DNA of 64,000 bases from Blakeslea trispora. Its lineage: Eukaryota; Mucoromycota; Mucoromycetes; Mucorales; Choanephoraceae. How positions within the stretch are numbered: the stretch's first letter is position 1; each line of letters starts with the position of its first letter. A program made the translations under genes and the position numbers. The stretch covers positions 52,459 through 116,458 of the forward strand of contig JAIWNE010000106.1 of assembly GCA_025331445.1 (NCBI GenBank), given 5' to 3'. The notes below the pieces were generated by a model. The model saw only the letters and a program-made list of their open reading frames with translations. It did not search any database and was not told the origin of the DNA. Of this stretch, positions 12,855-23,456 are shown piece by piece.

Positions 12855-12885
<31 letters not shown>

Positions 12886-13580
12886 TCGCTATATATGTAC
12901 ATCCATAACGTTGAAGCCGTAATTCCTAAGACAGAGAAAACAGACAATCCAAGCCAAAAAAACAACAACTAATGAAAATACGGATTGAGCCTCTTTCTCT
13001 TTGTTGCAATCTTTTTTTTTTTTTTAAGAAAAAAAGAAATACCTTATAGAGTCTATATTTAAAGCAAAGGACAAACATAAATGTCATTACTGTGATACCA
13101 CAGACCATGACTACCGCATTCAAAACGCTTCCTCCTAAACGTGTGCCCAAGCTATCCGATTCCACTTCATCATAGACAACCCATGGATTACTATTATCAT
13201 GTAGATTACAGGCATAGGTATAAGTATTAAGAAAAGCATATGTCTGTTGGTCGAGTATAACCTAACAACTGAATTGTCAATAGCTAGCGTGGTTTCAATC
13301 CAGCAGGTAAGAGCAAATGTGATAATCAAAGGATAGAACAACAATGTCAATTGCTCGACATAAAACTGTATAGTTTCTTTTCGACGCTTCTCTTGTTGAA
13401 TTTCTTGCGTCGACTAAATAAATTGTGGTTATAAAAAAAAAAGATAAAAACAGAAACAAGCAGACAAGCACAAGAAGCGTCTAAAATTACCGGCAGTGTG
13501 TCTTGCTCCTGCTGCTGACTTTGCTCTGAAACTATTAGGGGCGCAGTGTCAGGGATATCTTCTTCGAGATGACTTGACAT
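11733..13580 (-). CDS. Presenilin (intramembrane aspartyl protease)
   Basis: Catalytic core of gamma-secretase-type complexes: cuts single-pass proteins within the membrane, mainly in ER/endosomal membranes. Both catalytic signatures are present: the YD motif (YDLFAVLCPAGPLQ, made across the intron at about 12550-12450) and GLGD in LGLGDFIFYSVLVGKA (about 12045-12000). The C-terminal PAL motif is also there: KALPALPFSIFFG. Other blocks match the family: VEQLTLLFYPLIITF in the first helix, SVLNAVVMVCGITVM, VLCFKYRLYK, YFTLAICAWNFSIVGV, SPLWVQQAYLIAISAV and AEERDEEIPALIYSVGM. An acidic EEEEEEEDD loop precedes GLGD, the usual place for the variable cytosolic loop. I count about nine exons from ATG 13580 to TAG 11733. 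Presenilin is generally absent from ascomycete and basidiomycete yeasts but occurs in early-diverging fungi and other eukaryotes (established knowledge). The protein looks intact. Confidence 0.92.
12855..12878. repeat. (TC)n microsatellite in a presenilin intron
   Basis: About twelve TC units followed by a T tract, lying in an intron of the presenilin gene between the exons at about 12900-12960 and about 12660-12835. A simple length-variable repeat with no coding effect expected. Confidence 0.85.
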
Positions 13581-13830
13581 GAGACTGTGAAAAGAAAAGA
13601 AGAAACAATGGCTTTAAAGAAAGACATTGAATGTACTACCTAGATGTAGGACTTTAAAATCGAATTGAACAAGAAAAAAAAAGCCATTAGGTGATAACAA
13701 AGCTTTTGGCATAACAATTGACGAAACCAAAATGGGATATTTGAAGCAAAGTTATAGTGTATTATTTATTTATTCTTTGTACATAAGTTTGTGTTTAAGC
13801 CTAAGCTTGATTATCGTTAGATGAAAGAAC

Positions 13831-16227
13831 TCAATTGACACCAAGTCCAGTAAAGTTTTCGAATCCTTTGCGTACTTTCGACTTGTCGCTTTCAGTATTT
13901 TTATAGGCATCTTCAGCTGCGTGATCGTGATAGATAACAGACTTTACATGTGATGGCATTGAGTATTGCTTATTATCTTGAACAGGGCCTTGCATAGGTT
14001 GCTTATGAGAAACAGACATGTCTGCTAATTTTCTTTCGATATCGTCAGACAATCTATCAGTGTTGCTGCCACTTGCTACAAGCTTCTCAATTGAAGGGAT
14101 TCTAGGAGCATCATTGGAAAGGGCACCAGGAGGAGCCATAGTCTTTTCGCCTAGGTTAGGGCTTGCTTCTCTTGTATCAATTTTGGGATCGCGTGGACCT
14201 GTTGTTCCAATGGTGGCAGTAGTAGAAATGTTATCAGTAGGAGTAGAGCGAGCACTGTTCAAATCGTTGTCGCCAGGTCTGTCAGATAAGATGCGTTGCT
14301 CAGATTTTGTTTGAGGTGGAAGCATAATTTTAGCATATCCATATTCAGATTCATCTGGTCTCTTTTGGTCCTCAGAAACATTTGGCTTCTTCTGGTCCTC
14401 AAGGACATCAACATCATCATCAGCGCTGGGGGTGCCAGTCATTGGAAGGGCCTTGAGAATTTCTTCTTGCTCATTGGCAGCTTGAGTTATGGGTGTGGGA
14501 ATGGAATCGTCGTCAACAGAGCCGAGCACATCTACATCTTTCATATGATGAGGTCGTTCATCTGGTTCGCGCTTGTTGGCTTCTTGTGGTGATGATAAAA
14601 AGTTGAGTTTGTCTGCCACACCGCTTCTTAGTTTGTCAAGACCGAAAGAAAGAGAGCCCAAGACACTGTTGTTGCTAGCATCACTGCCACGTTGCTGAGA
14701 CTGCATAGGGACATCAACGTCGTCATCACCCTTGGTGAACTCATCAATCTCCACATCAGGAGTCCAACCGCTGTGCTCTTTGTTGAATGGAGGAAGTTCA
14801 AATCTGGAGCTTTTGCGAGCAGCCTTGATGTCATTGCCTGTTTGCATGGTGGCACCAGGAGCAGAACCACTCAAGACAGCAGGAATTTGAGATTCAGATG
14901 ACAAGCTACCTCTTGGCTCATGAGAAGGCAGATTGAAGCCTTGGATAGGATCGACAGAAGGTTCATGTGCAGGAGTGGTTACATTGCTGGCTGTACGAGG
15001 GATATCTCTGTGTTCATTCAAAGGTCTCATACCAGGAGTATCTGTGTTTGAAGCAAGACCAGAGCTGAGAAGAGGAGGAGAAGCCATGTTTGAACGTTCG
15101 GTAGAATCTGGAAAGATATCGGAAGAAGGTGTGGCGACTTGGTTTTGTGTTGGAAGCTTGGGAATGGGAGCAATACCACCAGCCATAGATCTCTGGCTAG
15201 GCTGAGCATTGTCTTCCTTATGCATCAATGGGCTTTGGTTATTGTTTGTCTCAAGAGCAACACTACGGTCTTGACCAATGGAAGAGGGAAGTGATTGGTC
15301 TTGGTCAATCAAGACCTTTACATTATCAGGCTTATCTGTATCAGTGCTAGTAGGGAAGTTGTTGTTGAAATCTCTGTCTACTTGCTTTTCCATCTCTGAA
15401 AGGGCAGGTGTAGATACCATGTTGTTGTTGTTGTTGTTGTGGTCCTTTTGAACACGTTGAGCCACTTCATCCAATTGATCAGCAGGTCTTTCACCAATGT
15501 TAAAAGATGGAATGGATTCTGCAATCTTGTTGGAAATGTTGCCAAGTGTGTTAGGTGCTCCTACACCAGCATGTTCTTTCTGCTTGCGATCATTTGTAGC
15601 TTGTTTTAATTGTTCTTGAATAGGGGCTATGACAGAGTTGACTGCATCGGTTACAGCTGAGGTAGCGCTTTGAACTCCAGATGAGACTGTTTGAGCTACA
15701 TCAGTTGTGCGTTGCTTGTTGTTTTGAGTATTGTTACTTGAGCCAGTCATACCGACAATATCAGCAGCCCCACTGCTAAGTTTGGACAGTGTTGAGTTAA
15801 TCAGACCAGTATCTTCTCTGTGATGAACATGGTCCTTGGCAGGTGAAGAGTTAGAGAGAACGGCAGCACCATTGTTTTGTTCAGGAGCAAGTGTCATGAA
15901 TTGTCTGTCTTCATTTCCATACAAGGCTCTATCAGATCTGTTTCTTTCATTCAAATTCTCATCGCCGTAGCCAGCATTAGTTAGATTCTTCATTACATTT
16001 GAGCGATAAGATGCGTCATTATGACGAGCATGCATGATGTTAGAGCTATCGATGTCCCGCTTTTCTGGTCTGGCATTCTGATGATCTCTTTCCTGCATAG
16101 GTGAATAAGAAGGCTCTCTTGAGTCAATTGTGTTTTCAACAATATTATCACGGTAAGTATCATCTGTCAAGCTGGTAGTCTTGTCGAAAAGGGGCGTATT
16201 AGGTCCGGAAGCAAAGGAACCTGGCAT
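13831..16227 (-). CDS. Large disordered hydrophilic protein, function unknown
   Basis: One uninterrupted frame of 798 residues from ATG 16227 (AAAATGCC context) to a TGA-side stop at 13831. Composition is rich in N, D, S, Q, P and charged residues, with no hydrophobic segment and no recognisable catalytic motif, so the protein is probably mostly unstructured. A stretch near residues 170-215 (VAQTVSSGVQSATSAVTDAV and following) has the alternating A/V/Q/T pattern of amphipathic LEA-like or lipid-binding helices. Poly-N occurs at about 15418-15440. A near-repeat DQKKPNVSEDQKRPDESE lies near residue 620. The C-terminus (KGFENFTGLGV) looks conserved in style. A stress-protectant or scaffold role is only a guess. 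The reading frame length without introns, unusual for this window, argues that it is real. Confidence 0.7.
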   Translation of the reverse strand: MPGSFASGPNTPLFDKTTSLTDDTYRDNIVENTIDSREPSYSPMQERDHQNARPEKRDIDSSNIMHARHNDASYRSNVMKNLTNAGYGDENLNERNRSDRALYGNEDRQFMTLAPEQNNGAAVLSNSSPAKDHVHHREDTGLINSTLSKLSSGAADIVGMTGSSNNTQNNKQRTTDVAQTVSSGVQSATSAVTDAVNSVIAPIQEQLKQATNDRKQKEHAGVGAPNTLGNISNKIAESIPSFNIGERPADQLDEVAQRVQKDHNNNNNNMVSTPALSEMEKQVDRDFNNNFPTSTDTDKPDNVKVLIDQDQSLPSSIGQDRSVALETNNNQSPLMHKEDNAQPSQRSMAGGIAPIPKLPTQNQVATPSSDIFPDSTERSNMASPPLLSSGLASNTDTPGMRPLNEHRDIPRTASNVTTPAHEPSVDPIQGFNLPSHEPRGSLSSESQIPAVLSGSAPGATMQTGNDIKAARKSSRFELPPFNKEHSGWTPDVEIDEFTKGDDDVDVPMQSQQRGSDASNNSVLGSLSFGLDKLRSGVADKLNFLSSPQEANKREPDERPHHMKDVDVLGSVDDDSIPTPITQAANEQEEILKALPMTGTPSADDDVDVLEDQKKPNVSEDQKRPDESEYGYAKIMLPPQTKSEQRILSDRPGDNDLNSARSTPTDNISTTATIGTTGPRDPKIDTREASPNLGEKTMAPPGALSNDAPRIPSIEKLVASGSNTDRLSDDIERKLADMSVSHKQPMQGPVQDNKQYSMPSHVKSVIYHDHAAEDAYKNTESDKSKVRKGFENFTGLGVN

Positions 16228-17651
16228 TTTTCCTAAAGTGTTGTCTATTGAAGTTGATTAGTTTCGAATTCAAATTAACAATATTATTGCTTTGTTGTAC
16301 CTTGAGAATAAGCCTTGTTGGTACCTTTGTGCAAGAAAGAAGAAGAGCTTTAATGAACAACTCTTTAAAGAAGCTCGTTTTAAGTGATTGCCTACCTTCT
16401 GAAATACTAGACATGTTTAAAGCAAAAAGAATAAGATGTTATATTGTTAAAAAAGAAAATAAAGAGAGGTCAAAGCTTGCCCTTTTTATAATAGCTATTT
16501 TTTTTAGCCATGACGTAAAGTTCACCGTTTAAGCATTTTAGCTGTATGAAATGATTTTTATTCATGCATATGTCATTATTGTAACAGACAATCCTATTTT
16601 CCTGCATATAAAAATAAACTATGGTTGACATCAACACTATCTAAAGTGTGAGAGTTTTCTTACAGAATCATATCAATTGACAGTTAGGCTTAGAGCAGAC
16701 AACCGTGCCTTCTTCTTCTTCTCTGGCCTGTGTTTTTCTCTCTGTTTATGTGAGAAAAAAAAAACTAGTGTGTCATTTAGACATCATTGATATTATTGTT
16801 TATGGCATTGTTAAAGATAGCCTATATTTGTTGTCAACTACAGTATGTCTAGAGTAGTACAAACTATGGCCCCCACTCATCTACTTTGTTGAAAATCATG
16901 CAAATTAGGTCAGACTATTGTTTCAACCAAACCTTGTTTATTTTCATTGAGTCATTGTCTGATAACTTCAAATACAGTTGAATCTGTACAATTCTCTCAA
17001 CAGACATCACTAAAGCAAAAAAAAAAGAAAAGAAAAGCTTTCGCTTATTCCATAAAGCATAAAGACGATATCCTTCTATGGCCATTTTGCATCTTAAAAG
17101 TACTTGTCAGTTGAATGTCTTGTCTCGAGATATACACATAGGTACAAGGATTTAATTGTCATATATACAAGCGCTCAGTATAACTCAAGAAGGCAGCAAG
17201 ACCACGCGCTTTTTCAACACAGTGCTTTATGTACTTTTAGCTGGGAGCTTATTCAAAAAGATATAGTCGATAGTAGGGATATCATCACTTCTTGTAGCTT
17301 TAGTCCGAGTAAATCAGCATTAAGGTTAAAGAAATCTCTAAGCAACTTTTTTCTTTATCTTTGCCTCAGGAAGGTTACATGAATACACTAAGGAGAATGC
17401 CTTTTAGAAACACATAGAAAGAAATGCAAGCTTATTTTCTGGGCTCCAAATCAGAATAAATTGTTTGTATTTTCAAGCAAGTAAAAAATGGATACTCTTG
17501 TCTTAAATCCTTTAATATAAAGAAATAGAGACCAAACACACAAAGCACAAGTCAATGAACTGTCTAAATCAGACCTTTGATGTACTTTTGCATTGTCAGC
17601 CAATCAAATGACAGTAATTTCAAATTGATTATAATAAAGCGTAGCTTGTTT

Positions 17652-17669
17652 CACACACACACACACACA
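17652..17669. repeat. (CA)n microsatellite
   Basis: Nine CA units upstream of SET1, about 340 bp from its start codon. A matching run of TG units lies about 200 bp further on, so the transcript of this stretch could fold into a hairpin between the two. Confidence 0.85.
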
Positions 17670-17871
17670 TACTGCTAAGGTATTCCTTCTTATACTCTTG
17701 AATTGTTCATGCTTATTTATATATTAGACAACTCAATTGTGATTCTCTCTTTTTTTTTTCTGTTTAGCCTTCCTTTCCATTTCATATAAACCTCTTTTTA
17801 CTTTAAGTAGATTCACTTCTAAAGAATACGTGTGACTTTATTTTTATTCATCAGTAGAACCCCCTTTCTGT

Positions 17872-17885
17872 GTGTGTGTGTGTGT
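17872..17885. repeat. (TG)n microsatellite
   Basis: About seven TG units, complementary to the CA run at 17652-17669. Located about 130 bp before the SET1 start codon. Confidence 0.8.
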
Positions 17886-18011
17886 AATGTGCGTGCGCCT
17901 TTTTATTTTTTTTTTTTATTATTTTTCCCTCTTTAGCTTTATTTTTCTCTCTCTTTTTTTTATTTTTTATTTTCAACTCTTGACAAATAGCCATCGTTCT
18001 TGGATCTCTCT

Positions 18012-21000
18012 ATGGATTCAAAATGGTAAATAAGCATAAAGAAGACCAAACAAAAAAAAGAAAGACAAGCCCTAATTTTTCTTTTTTTTTTTTTTAAATA
18101 AGGTCTTCAAGCACAACAGGGAAGGGTCCTCGCAATTATAAGTGTATATATGACCCAGAGCTAGACACTCAAGGCTTAAGGACAAGTACTCAAGCACAGT
18201 ACCAATATGAAGACGAGCAGGTAAAGAAGTTTTCAAGCAATAACACATATACAAACAGTTCTGAATTGTGTACTGTTGAATAAGAACAGCATTGTTTATC
18301 TTAACACGCCCTTTCTTTTCTTTTTCTTTGTTTTTCGCATTGTAATGCATAGACAGCAATCACAATTGGCCCCCGAGATCCTCGACAAGACAAACAATCC
18401 TATGAGAGAGGTTTTTCGAAACATCGACTATTGTATAAAAAACACTTTTCTGTAGTTGCTTACAAGGTTAGCCTCATTAGCTAATTCGTTACTAACCTAG
18501 ATACAATTAACCAATTCAATGTTAGTTTGATAAGAATTCAGTAGGACCAAAACCTCCAACAACAGTACTTGCATCTCGTCTATCATCATTGATGACTGAA
18601 TCACAAATCATGACTTACTTCTCAGTGTATGGTCAAGTAGCCAGTGTTGAGATTGTTAAATGCCCTACTACAGGAGGCTCATTAGGTATTGCACACATTT
18701 CGTTTGCTTCTGATGAATTGAATGATGGGCATGCATCAGCCTGTCTTGCTGTTGAAAAAGGAAATGGACGACATATGGGCACAGCTGAACATGTCAAAGT
18801 ATGCTTTGATCCAACAGGTAATGATCAAAAAAGGAAAAGAACAGATTTCTTGATTTGGGTTATTTATTCCTTTATTTTATTTGACAAAAAAAAAAAGGTG
18901 ACAAGTTGAAGTTGGCTATAGCAGATGTTGACAATGATCCAAAAAAGGGAATACCTTCAGGCAGACATGGACCATCCACACCTATATCATCCTCTTCTTC
19001 AACAACGGCGGCAGTAACAACAGCAACACCAGCACCATCAGCACCATCAGCAGTATCACCACATCAGTCAACACCATCTACAAACTCCCACTTTAGACAT
19101 AGTCGACATGATCACCCTGGCGGTACAAACGAACTGAATGAATGGGACAGATACAGTCATGACTATCGTCGTTATTCTCAATACTCACCTCGTGAAGATT
19201 ATTATCGACCTTCTAGTTATAACGGCAAAAGTAGTAAAAACAGATATGATGACTACAAGTACCGAGATGAGCGACCGTCTTCTCGATATCATCATCACCC
19301 TCCTCATTATGGTCATCATTACCCACCACCTCCACCTTCTTCGCGCTATTCTTCATCTCGTCATTACAACCAACATCCATCCAGTAGCCATCGAGCTGAA
19401 TCACCTCACCATTATTCTTCACGCTGGGCTCGTAGCCCAAGTATAAGTTCTCATGACTCAATCAGGTACAAGAGTCGAAGTCGAAGCCGAAGCCGAAGCT
19501 TAGAGAGGAGAGATAGCTACTACGATTCAGAGTGGCGTGGTAGGAGAAAACATAGCGATTATTGGGACACTCGACCTGGATATGAAGATGCGAGACGTTC
19601 ATCCGTATCGTCTTCAAGGCCCATTTTAGCTATTTCAAGGAAATGCCTGCCGTTTGTACGAGGTGTTCTTGAGGATCTCAAAAAGATGTTTTATTACTAC
19701 GACTGTATTGACATCTATCACGATGAAGCTGATTGGTTAATTGTGTTTGATTCATTGACAATAGCAAAGAAAGCACTGGATGCAACTAATGATCAACAAT
19801 TGATGGGATACAAGCTTCTTATCACTCTACGCCACCCGTCTGTAAATAATAGTACCAACAACCATATTAATAATAATAGTAATTTAGACAAACCAAATAC
19901 AGCAACTACTATCCTAGATGCACCTGCAACAACCGCAGAAACAAATTCAATAGATATACCTAGTCAAAAGGAGACAAGTCAAACAGCAACCATCAATGGT
20001 CACACACCAACACCTACCACACCTCAAGATCTGTTCCTCAGTCAACTGGTGGATGTGTTTCTTAAAGATCTCAAGAACCGTGTAGCAGGACCTTATATTC
20101 ATGACTTTTTAAAGACAGCTCGATCCAGTAGAAGGATCCTGACAGACACAGCAGCAGTATTGACAGAAGAGAAAGATTTACCAAAGACACAGGTGATTCA
20201 GTCCATACTTAATACGAGTAAACTGCCTCGGTTTAAGAAGAAGAAAACAATACAATACCGTCGACGTTTATCTCTGATCGATGATAGCTCTGAAGAAGGA
20301 GAGGAAGAGGAGGAGATGCATGAAAGTGAGGAAGAGATAGAACAAAGCCTACAAGAGCGACGGCGATTCAAATCAGCCAACATGATCAAAAGAGAGTCTC
20401 TCAATCCACCTTCAAGTCAACACCAAGAGGAAGAATCTACAGCAGCTCTAGACGAGAAAATGTTTTCAAGCTCGGAAGAAGGAGAATACCGCTCAGATGA
20501 TGAAGATGCAATGGACAAGGATACTCCTTCTCCTAGAATTGACAATAGCCGACCAAGAAGACTTCGCGATTATTTGAGCGACGATGGCAGCAGCGTAGAC
20601 GAGCATGATGCTTTCTTGAAACAGTTACAGCAACAGCAGAATGATAGCCAAAGCGAGATGGCAGGTAGCGAGTCGGATCGTGACGATTTTGTAGAACACG
20701 ATTTGCAAGAGAATCCTATTCAGCGTAAACGCAAGTCTTCTGTTGTCGCCAATAGCTTGAAAAAGTCGAGCAAGAAGTTCAAAAAGGCAATGCCTTACGA
20801 AGATGACATGGACGATGATGAGGAGTTTGGCAGCTACAACATACCCAAAAAACAAAAAAAGCAGCAACAAGCAATGCAAAAGAAAAAGAAGACGAAATTA
20901 ATTAAGCCTTCTATGCCAGAACGTGTTTATGAAATTATTGAGGAAGACCTGTCAAAGGAAATGAGTAGTGGCAGTAGTAACAACAGTGTGATAGAAGAAG

Positions 21001-22085
21001 AAGAAGAAAATATGGAAGAAGAGATAGATCAAGAGGCTATTGAGAAAGCATTGCTTGCTTCAGATTCATCTGATACTGAAGAACTAGAAGAGCTGAAGCT
21101 GAAGAGTGATGTGCCTGCTGAGTTTGATCCGTTTGAGCAAATTGATGATCCTGAGGATTATCGGTTTTTGAGAGCTTTCTTATTAGAAAGGGCAGGCATT
21201 CAATTAGAAGGTAAGCATCTCCAAAAAAAAAGAAGAGTACAATTTTCTTTTTGGTTTATTCAATCATATTATGATTAGAGCCAGTGACCCATGTCATCAA
21301 AGGAGGCTGTGCTCGTGCTAGAGGATATTACAAGATACCCGATGCTATGAAGGCTACTTATCTTCCAAGAAACACAGCAGTCATTGATATCCCTTCAGAT
21401 ACTACACGTATCTCATCTCGAGCTACACGTGTCAACAACCGTCGTATTGTGATGGGTATGGAAATGCAGAAAAAGACGATTGATTCCGACATTCTCAAGT
21501 TCAACCAGCTCAAGAGTCGTAAGAAGCAGCTACGATTTGCGAAATCGCCTATTCACGACTGGGGTCTTTATGCAGAAGAGCACATTGATGCAAATGACAT
21601 GGTGATTGAATACGTAGGCGAAATGATTCGACAGCAAGTAGCTGAAGAACGTGAAAAGAAATATGAGCGATGTGGTATAGGTAGCAGTTATTTGTTTCGA
21701 GTGGATGACGATACTGTCATTGATGCTACCAAATGTGGTAATGTCGCTCGGTTCATCAACCATTGTTGTGCAGTAAGTTCTTGTGCTGTTGCTGTGTATC
21801 TATCTGTTGTTGACCTATTTCATTACTTAGCCTAATTGTAGTGCAAAGATCATTACTGTCGATAAGCAGAAAAAGATTGTCATCTATGCTAATCGAGATA
21901 TAGAGCCGGGTGAGGAGATTACTTATGATTATAAATTTCCTATCGAAGCGGATAAGATACCTTGTCTTTGTGGCAGTAAATACTGCAAGGGAACGTAAGT
22001 GTATTTCTAGAATTCCGGTTTATTTCTTGAGGCTAACACATTGCTTTTGTTTCTTTTTTATTTATTTTTTGATAGACTAAATTAA
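18012..22085 (+). CDS. SET1: Histone H3 lysine-4 methyltransferase SET1 (COMPASS catalytic subunit)
   Basis: Methylates histone H3 K4 as the enzyme of COMPASS in the nucleus. Eight exons join in frame to 1,169 residues: a 14-nt first exon (MDSK plus two bases), exons at 18103-18220, 18353-18466, 18535-18817, 18898-21210, 21279-21772 and 21831-21994, and a 10-nt last exon at 22076-22085 giving the family C-terminus GTLN. An RRM-like domain covers [20 protein letters not shown] to [10 protein letters not shown] long disordered middle has RS-like repeats ([14 protein letters not shown]), acidic stretches and nuclear-localisation-like basic blocks. The n-SET region starts at about [18 protein letters not shown] and includes [17 protein letters not shown]. 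The SET domain holds [33 protein letters not shown] and [12 protein letters not shown]; the post-SET zinc cluster is [14 protein letters not shown] instead of NHSC is also known in fungal Set1. All catalytic blocks are intact. Confidence 0.95.
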
Positions 22086-22348
22086 TAAAAAAAAAAAAAA
22101 AAGAAAAAGAGAGAGAGAAAAAAAGAATTACAAACATCATTTTGTGCACGTATTCATTTCAATACAGAATAGACTGCTTTTTTTTTTTTTTTGACTATGT
22201 ATACCTTAATTATGCCATTAAATACATTTACTAATTTATATATTACACAAGATGTGAGATGCACCTTAAAAAAATGGCTGATATTTAATAAATAGTGCCC
22301 TTTTTTTATTTATTTTATTCCTTTTCTTTCATTTTCTTTAAAAAAAAA

Positions 22349-23351
22349 ATGGCTTCAGCTCATGCTTATAATCAAATCTTACTCTTTGGTGTAAGCAAAA
22401 AATAAATTAGAAAACACAAGAAAGTTAACGAATGCATCTATAGGATTCTATCACACAAGTAAATAAGGAGCATGAAAATATAGTCATTGTTTGTTAACTC
22501 TAAATGGCTTACCTAACACGTTTATTAGTTTAGTTTTGATCCAGAGCTAAAAGGATACGGTACCAGATTAGCTAACGTAAGTTGGTTTATTTTTGGAATT
22601 TACGTCAAAGTTTATATTTTTTTTAAAAAAAAAAAAATTGGCGAGGTAATATTAGGCTTATGCTCGTAAATCAGATGTGTTGAATCGAGGATTTTCAGGT
22701 TACAATACTGACTGGTCATTGCCTATTTTACGTCAATTGTTGCCTACGAAAAAGGCTCAAGCTGAAGAAAGCTGCTCTATTCAACTGATGACTATCTTCT
22801 TTGGTGCAAACGATGCAGCCTTACCTATCACAGGCCAGCATGTTCCATTGGACCGATACAGAGCCAACTTGAAGACCATGGTCGACTTAGTCAAAAACCC
22901 CGCGTCTGACTTTTATAACCCAAAGATGCGCTTGATCTTAATTACACCTCCTCCAGTGAATGAGGCTCAATGGGCTGAACGTTGTAAGGAAAGAGGTGAA
23001 GAGCTCAATCGATTCAACCACCTTGCACAACAATATGCTACATCTGTAGTCGATCTCGGTCGAGAATTGCAAGTACCCGTTGTTGACCTGTGGTCTATCC
23101 TGATGGAAAGAGTCAAGCAAGGTAGTGATCTTTCCGAATTTTTTCTAGATGGTCTGCATTTGAATGTCAACGGGTATAAAGCATTGTATGAGGCTATTAT
23201 GACAGTGATCCTCAACCATTACAAAGAGATTCATCCTGACCAATTAGAAACAGAGATTCCGTATTTCAGAGACTTGATGCTGATGCAACAGAAAGAGGCT
23301 CACCTTCAATTTCCTCTTTTAAAACAAACTAATTCATACACGGAAAAATAA
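22349..23351 (+). CDS. SGNH-hydrolase esterase, isoamyl acetate-hydrolyzing esterase (IAH1) family
   Basis: Cytosolic-type ester hydrolase of the GDSL/SGNH superfamily; yeast IAH1 hydrolyses acetate esters. Four exons give 266 residues (IAH1 about 240-250): 22349-22390, a 15-nt exon at 22444-22458, 22529-22576 and 22656-23351. Catalytic blocks in order: G|DSITQ (block I, nucleophile Ser, split across the first intron), RGFSGYNTDW (block II Gly), FFGANDAA (block III Asn) and DGLHLNVNGYKAL (block V Asp-His). All SGNH residues are present. The nucleophile sits on the 15-nt microexon. No signal peptide is visible. The next gene on the same strand, an acyltransferase-like gene, begins 105 bp after this stop. 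Frame continuity across all three introns supports the model. Confidence 0.9.
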
Positions 23352-23456
23352 AAACCTTCTCTCTCATTTCTCCCTCCCATTGTTTTCTTCTTTTTCTTTC
23401 TTTCATTGGAGCTCTGTATGATTTAAAGAAAGAGAAAAAAAAAATACACGAAAAAC

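Larger units (their letters stand above)
16228..18011. other. Intergenic region between divergent genes
   Basis: About 1.8 kb between the divergently transcribed disordered-protein gene and SET1. It is AT-rich with poly-A/T tracts, a (CA)n run at about 17652-17669 and a (TG)n run at about 17872-17885. Short reading frames here lack conserved motifs and consistent splice sites. It probably holds both promoters; I see no RNA gene. Confidence 0.5.

Noticed and set aside
13831..16227. Plus-strand frames within the disordered-protein gene
   Set aside because: They are shadows of the minus-strand frame with no start context or motif; the minus strand has one frame of 798 residues.
17652..17885. 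CA and TG repeats as a structured regulatory RNA or CRISPR-like array
   Set aside because: Simple microsatellites with no spacers; pairing between them is possible but no evidence for function.
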